Shown one piece after another: positions 58,030-64,000 of a DNA stretch of 64,000 bases. The DNA is from Colias croceus. Its lineage: Eukaryota; Arthropoda; Insecta; Lepidoptera; Pieridae. Where the stretch lies: the NCBI RefSeq assembly GCF_905220415.1, contig NC_059566.1, forward strand, positions 4,340,001 to 4,404,000. Direction: 5' to 3'. The number at the start of each line of letters is the position of its first letter. The stretch's first letter is position 1. The translations under genes and the position numbers were made by a program. The notes beneath the pieces are model-generated. The model was given only the letters and a program-made list of their open reading frames with translations. It searched no databases and was not told the origin of the DNA.

Positions 58030-58830
58030 GTTAGTTACGTGCAGCAAAAAACTTTGTACCCCTAATTATGAAAAGCTAGGAGGGTATTTTTAAAAGGTTT
58101 AAGTTGAATTTGATTGCGTCGTTCGTAAAATAAGTTTGTTAGTAATTTAGTTGCAAAACAGATATAAACATATGTACATTTGGACGATTTTCCTGTCGAG
58201 AGACAATCTACATAAATTTCATTTTTAACATTAAAAATTATTTAGTGTTTTAAAAATCATGCTTAGTCATACTAAAAAACAATCCACCTAGCGTTTTTCC
58301 AGACGACTTAAGAATCAACATATATAGGATACGCGCATTTTGCAAAGAAATAATTACATTTTTAATTGCAAGGAATCTTAAAAAAGGTTGGATATGAAAA
58401 ACATTTTTTTTCTATGCATATGTCGTCGAGGCTGCCTTAAAACGATACTAGATGCCGCTGTTAGTTGGTACAAATGTGACCTACTTTTACATGTCGCGTT
58501 TCAGTGAGGTCTGTGTACGCATGTCAGGACACCTGGCAGTGACTATTACAAAAAAAACAGAACAGAGGACGGGTCGATACTCGATAGTGGTCAGCCATTC
58601 GTGTTACAGCATTCGGCGGAGTCAAACGCAAACTTACTGCTGCGTAAATCCGTTTGCATCCGCACATATTGTGAATTATTTCAAGTTATATTTAGTGAAA
58701 TTAATGAAACAATTCAACAACTTGGCTAGACGTTTATTTTCGTAATAAAAATACGAAACATGCAACACAGTGAATAAAGTGACGGCGTACGTTCTAAAGA
58801 ACATATTACATATAAGAGGAGGCTCTTTAA
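58030..58830. other. No gene recognised
   Basis: AT-rich then moderately GC sequence (58450-58620) with short open frames without recognised motifs. Possibly the flank or 5' end of the decayed transposon following. Confidence 0.4.
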
Positions 58831-60870
58831 GTGAGGAAGTATATGAGCAAAATAGACTCCGACGATGGGCAAGTGCGTGTTTCAAAAGAAGCGATAGGCC
58901 GACATCGCCAATATGAAAAGACGCTCTTTCAACAAGTAACTCGGTTGTGTAATTATAAACAAAACTTAATACATTTAACAACGATGTATTACTTATGCAA
59001 CAAATGTTTGATTATTTGACTTCCCATAGTGTCTCTTGTACTACAAAGTCAACTTTTAGGGGCTGAAACCCTACACGTGGCCTCTAGTTGGTGCTAATCA
59101 GGCGACACAGTGGGAGACAATCGTCGCAACTATAAGGACCACACATCAGCCAAAGTCGTGTCGCGGAAAACAAGACAATCAGGGCACCAGATCCCAACAT
59201 CAATTTTTATTTTAATACTGCGCCCGGAGAGAGTAACAACTCTGATGTAGCTTTAGTGCGTTCTATTAGAGATCCCGGAGACCCCGCTACAATTCTTTGG
59301 GTCTAGCCACCGAGGAGGTTTTCTGAATAAGAATCCCACTTGCTTTTCCCTCAAAAGACGAGTATATTTGGACGATTTCCTCCCCGTTTACAAAAATAAA
59401 AAATTGGTACCATCTTTCAAACTTTTACAAACACCTGAAGATAAAGCAGTTGAAATTATTAACGTGCAACCTTTACGCAAACATTTTGCAGACATCATCA
59501 TAGATCCTATTATTCATTCCTCGCATACAGCACTGTTGGTTGATACTTGGGGATGCCATAGACACTTTTAAACTTGATGGTTTCTATGAGGTTTGCCGAG
59601 TATATGGCCCAGATCTAATGCAAATAAAGGGTCAGGGATCTTTCGCATATGTACTTCGTATTCAGATTGCCGTGATAGGTGGATCTTGTAAAAGAAATTG
59701 TTTTTTATGTCAAAACGGCCACTTCGAATACTTGGGAACCTTTAATGTCAGCGTGATAACGTATATAAGTCATCACAATGCCAATTTAACCTGGCAATAG
59801 CTAATGCATTAATACAATTATATACGTCAATAACTTTAACAACGTTCCTTCCTGTTCTCGTTTGATTGTGGGAGAGACTTCAATATAGATAACAAAACTA
59901 ATCCCCAAAGTGGAATTTCTACCTATTTTTAATCAATACAGGTTACGTTAACTCTTCTTGAAATTTATTGGTATAAGACTTGGACATAAAGGAAAAAGTT
60001 CGAGGTGAACATCAAACGCCAAATATTCGATGTACACAAAAACCACGATGGTTCCAAATATATGTTTTAAAGTGCTGTGATTGACGATTGTACTACAAGT
60101 CACCTTTTGGGGTTCCAATATTTAAAACTCTGCCCAATATCTAATAATTTTTTTTCTTGAATCAATGTTTGAAAATCAATGTAAAAGACTTGGATATAAA
60201 GGAAAAAGTTCCAGATCAAGATCAAAAGCGAACTATTCGAGTTACACAAACTACGATGGCTCGAAAGATATAAAATAAAATGTTGCAGTTTGTTGCTTAA
60301 AAAGAAGAAGAGAAAATTTCGTGCACATCTTCTAAGAACTGCGCAAAGAGTTTTTCATACGACAGTTCGAAAGACATGTTTTAAAATGTTGTGTCGATTG
60401 GCGCTCCGACTTAATCTTAAGCTGTAATATAATATCTTGTAATATGTAGAAATAAATAGTGTTATATACAATCGGTGTTGTTTTTTTCCAATAAATACCA
60501 TATGTAGGGTTCTTTTTTTTTTTCATTCAACACATGTGGACCTGAGTGTTATAGAGCTTCTAGAAGCCGACCAAGTAACTGTTCTCAAACTGCCGGATCA
60601 CTCATCCCATGTTCTGCAGCAAATATACAACTAAGACTGCAGCACAATGAAACCTATGAAAGACAAGTGGGATAGCGAATTGGTGAAATGGCAAAGACTC
60701 ATGTGGGTGCAAAACTCCCAAAGCAAGAATTTGCCAGGATCATAACTATGATATGGGATGACTTAAACCCAGTAATCATTCAAAATAGCTTCAGGAAATC
60801 GGGCATATATCCGTTCAATCGAGACGCAATTCCAAAAGAAAAGTTTGACAAACTCTCATGGTCAAGATGA
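58831..60870 (+). pseudogene. Decayed pogo/Tigger-like transposase region
   Basis: The clear part is 60541-60870: LKLPDHSSHVLQ (the conserved block just after the second catalytic Asp region of DDE_1 transposases), then WDSELVKWQR and FRKSGIYPFNRDAI (typical C-terminal block). One stop codon and one frameshift interrupt it. Upstream, MRKYMSKID at 58831 might be the N-terminal start (weak), and 59368-59800 has short frames of unknown origin. Function is lost. Confidence 0.6.
59990..60480. repeat. Diverged outlying repeat units
   Basis: 'agacatgttttaaaatgttgtg', 'gacttggatataaaggaaaa' and 'gaactgcgcaaagagt' anticipate the downstream array, at lower identity and out of register. Confidence 0.55.
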
Positions 60871-61059
60871 GATGTTAAAATACACGCGCAGAAAACACAT
60901 ATAAAAATAAGTAAAACAATTAGTTGCAATTTTTTCCAAATTTAGGGGAAAGCTATGTGCCGTCAGCACATTACAGTTACTTATTAGGTCAGGCATCATG
61001 TAACATTAATATGTATTCTACTAATTGTACTTGAGTGGTAAATTGGCTCCAATATAAAA

Positions 61060-64000
61060 AGGTTGTCAATCCGTTGTTTCATTTCGGCTATCCGAAATAT
61101 ATAAAGCCGCTACATTTATCATCATTTTACATTATACGACGTAGTACATCAATAGTTAACGTTTTTTCACATTTCAATATTCATACCTTTTTTTTACTAA
61201 GACTGCGATTTATGAGGTTTTTAAATACCAACTATTACGACTCAGCAATCGTCTATTGCAGCTAGAAAGTCAAAGACAAAAATAACGTGAAATACATCAA
61301 AGAACTGAACAAAATCCATGACACCATGTTCTCCATCGAAAAGTTACTGCAATTCATAAAGGTCATTCAAACTCTTCTTGAAATGGCACACTAAATGTAC
61401 CCTAATACATATGTATTGAAAAAAGAGAAGAGCCGATGTTCCATTCACCGACGGATCTAAGGACATGTTTTAAAGTGTTGTGCTTGTTGATTGACCATTG
61501 ACGATATTAAAAAGAGATTATCAGAATTCTCGAAAAAGAAGAAGAGAAAATTACGTGCAAATCTTTTAAGAACTGCGCAAAGCGTCCATCCAGTATTTTT
61601 CATACGACAGCTCAAAAGATATGTTTTAAAATGTTGTGCTTGTTGATTATCGCATTGACGAGATTAAAAAGTGATTATCAAAATTCTCGAAAAAGATTAT
61701 TTATTCTTCATGATATTACATCAATAATTGTTTCCCTTAATAAAAAGATATGTTTCAAAGTTTTGTGCTTGTTGATTGTCGCAATGACTTAAAAAGAGTT
61801 TTATCAAAATTCTCGAAAGACCAGAAAATTACGTACAGATTTTAAAAAATCGTTTCGAATTCAAATTCTGTGTTCTCCACCGAACAATATGTCAAATACA
61901 AAAATATTTGTTGACAACAAAGTCAAATACAAAAATTACATAGAAATATTCAAAGAACTGCAAAATATCTATGATACTTTGTTCTCCATCGAAAAGTTAC
62001 TACAGTTCACAAAGGACATTCTAACTCTTCTAGAAATGGTACCCTAAATGTACCCATATGTATTGAAATATCCAACAAAGAGAAGAGCCGATGTTCCATT
62101 TACCGTTTCAATATCTCAATCCTAAATGTGCAGATTCGCATTACGATAGCTCAAAAGATATGTTTCAAAGTGTTGTGCTTGTTGATCGATGCAGTCTACA
62201 ATATATTTTGGCAACGAAGTCACATACAAAAATTACGTGAAAATATTCAAAGTAACTATCTATGTTCTATCGATACTATGTTCTCCATCGAAAAATTATT
62301 ATAATTCACAAAGGATTGGCGAGATTATCCAAAATTGTTGAAAAACAAGATTATACTCTCGAAAAAGTAGATTATTTATTCTTCATCATTTTGCATTACC
62401 CGACGTAGTACATCAATAGATAACGTTTTTTCACATTTCAATATTCTTACCTTTTTTTTACTAAAACTGCGATTTATGAGGTTTTTAAATACCAACTATT
62501 ACGACTCAGCAATCGTCTATTGCAGCTAGAAAGTCAAAGACAAAATTACTGCAATTCATAAAGGTCTTTCAAACTCTTCTTGAAATGGTACACTAAATGT
62601 ACCCTAATACATATATTGTATTGAAAAAAGAGAAGAGCCGATGTTCCATTCACCGACAGATCTAAAGACATGTTTTAAAGTGTTGTGCTTGTTGATTGAC
62701 CATTGACGATATTAAAAAGAGATTATCAGAATTCTCGAAAAAGAAGAAGAGAAAATTACGTGCAAATCTTTTAAGAACTGCGCAAAGCGTCCATCCAGTA
62801 TTTTTCATACGACAGCTCAAAAGATATGTTTTAAAATGTTGTGCTTGTTGATTATCGCATTGACGAGATTAAAAAGTGATTATCAAAATTCTCGAAAAAG
62901 ATTATTTATTCTTCATGATATTACATCAATAATTGTTTCCCTTAATAAAAAGATATGTTTCAAAGTTTTGTGCTTGTTGATCGATGCAGTCTACAATATA
63001 TTTTGGCAACGAAGTCACATACAAAAATTACGTGAAAATATTCAAAGTAACTATCTATGTTCTATCGATACTATGTTCTCCATCGAAAAATTATTATAAT
63101 TCACAAAGGACATCCGAATTCTTCTTGAAATGGGTATTACAAATCCAATTCGAGTTACATTATATGACCGATCCAAAGACATGTTTTAAATTGTTGTGCT
63201 TGTTGATTGACGCATTGGCGAGATTATCCAAAATTGTTGAAAAACAAGATTATACTCTCGAAAAAGTAGATTATTTATTCTTCATCATTTTGCATTACCC
63301 GACGTAGTACATCAATAGATAACGTTTTTTCACATTTCAATATTCTTACCTTTTTTTTTACTAAAACTGCGATTTATGAGGTTTTTAAATACCAACTATT
63401 ACGACTCAGCAATCGTCTATTGCAGCTAGAAAGTCAAAGACAAAATTACTGCAATTCATAAAGGTCTTTCAAACTCTTCTTGAAATGGTACACTAAATGT
63501 ACCCTAATACATATATTGTATTGAAAAAAGAGAAGAGCCGATGTTCCATTCACCGACAGATCTAAAGACATGTTTTAAAGTGTTGTGCTTGTTGATTGAC
63601 CATTGACGATATTAAAAAGAGAATATCAGAATTCTCGAAAAAGAAGAAGAGAAAATTACGTACAAATCTTTTAAGAACTGCGCAAAGCGTCCATCCAGTA
63701 TTTTTCATACGACAGCTCAAAAGATATGTTTTAAAATGTTGTGCTTGTTGATTATCGCATTGACGAGATTAAAAAGTGATTATCAAAATTCTCGAAAAAG
63801 ATTATTTATTCTTCATGATATTACATCAATAATTGTTTCCCTTAATAAAAAGATATGTTTCAAAGTTTTGTGCTTGTTGATTGTCGCAATGACTTAAAAA
63901 GAGTTTATCAAAATTCTCGAAAGACCAGAAAATTACGTACAGATTTTAAAAAAGCGTTTCGAATTCAAATTCTGTGTTCTCCACCTAACAATATGTCAAA
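61060..64000. repeat. Higher-order tandem repeat (satellite-like)
   Basis: Three large units: one from about 61110, one from about 62380 and one from about 63280 to beyond the window end. Offset 62641 to 63541 is 900 bp with near identity; 61436 to 62641 is 1,205 bp. Each unit contains several subrepeats with 'tgtgcttgttgat' (61764, 62174, 63198 and others). Short open frames inside are byproducts. Confidence 0.85.

Noticed and set aside
59368..59571. 67-codon open frame starting MDDFLPVYKNKK
   Set aside because: No family recognised; it lies within transposon debris and ends in frame-broken sequence.
59540..59800. ADP-ribosylglycohydrolase-like fragment (LGDAI, GFYEVCRVYG, QGSF)
   Set aside because: The metal-binding TDDTQ motif is absent and the match rests on a few residues; it was not strong enough to annotate.
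61060..64000. CRISPR-like array or gene family in the terminal repeats
   Set aside because: Units are long, contiguous and of variable size with no spacer pattern; short open frames are not conserved between units. This is satellite-type DNA.

Overview
The window reads as nuclear DNA of a moth or butterfly (Lepidoptera). The evidence is short spliced exons with GT-AG introns, two genes starting with a ZAD domain (typical of insects), and dense short repeats of lepidopteran type: non-autonomous Helitron-like elements of 150-230 bp that end in CTAG and sit between A and T, tRNA-derived SINEs, and many foldback MITEs. I cannot name a species.

Layout. 1-4256 is repeat-rich with no gene seen. 4257-9536 (minus) is a three-exon gene with a ZAD domain, four N-terminal zinc fingers and six TQT motifs, which I identify as the ASCIZ/ATMIN family. 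10544-21991 (plus) is a 13-exon ZAD gene with about twelve C2H2 fingers, head-to-head with the first. 23012-30534 (plus) encodes an RNF220-type RING E3 ligase in seven exons. 32276-36785 (minus) encodes axonemal dynein light chain 1 (DNAL1, LRR type) in five exons. 37531-43251 holds a full-length, apparently intact non-LTR retrotransposon (minus; gag-like ORF1, EN-RT-RNase H ORF2) with a 12-bp target duplication. 44033-49186 (plus) is another multi-exon C2H2 gene with an acidic His/Gln-rich repeat tail. 49187-55933 has no convincing gene. 55934-57591 (minus) is the 3' part of a Lys/Glu/Pro-rich protein. 58030-64000 is transposon debris and a higher-order tandem repeat with units up to about 1.3 kb.

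How parts relate. ASCIZ proteins are known as zinc-finger activators of the LC8 dynein light chain gene and sense LC8 through TQT motifs; the nearby DNAL1 is a different (LC1) light chain, so I do not infer a functional cluster. The most unusual signals are the apparent ZAD-ASCIZ fusion, three separate tandem duplications of zinc-finger exon edges with their splice sites, a THAP-coding P-element-like short transposon with 7-bp target duplications and an uninterrupted copy of its target nearby, and a satellite unit whose internal deletion maps to a shared subrepeat. All gene models are conceptual splices from the sequence; no transcript data were available.
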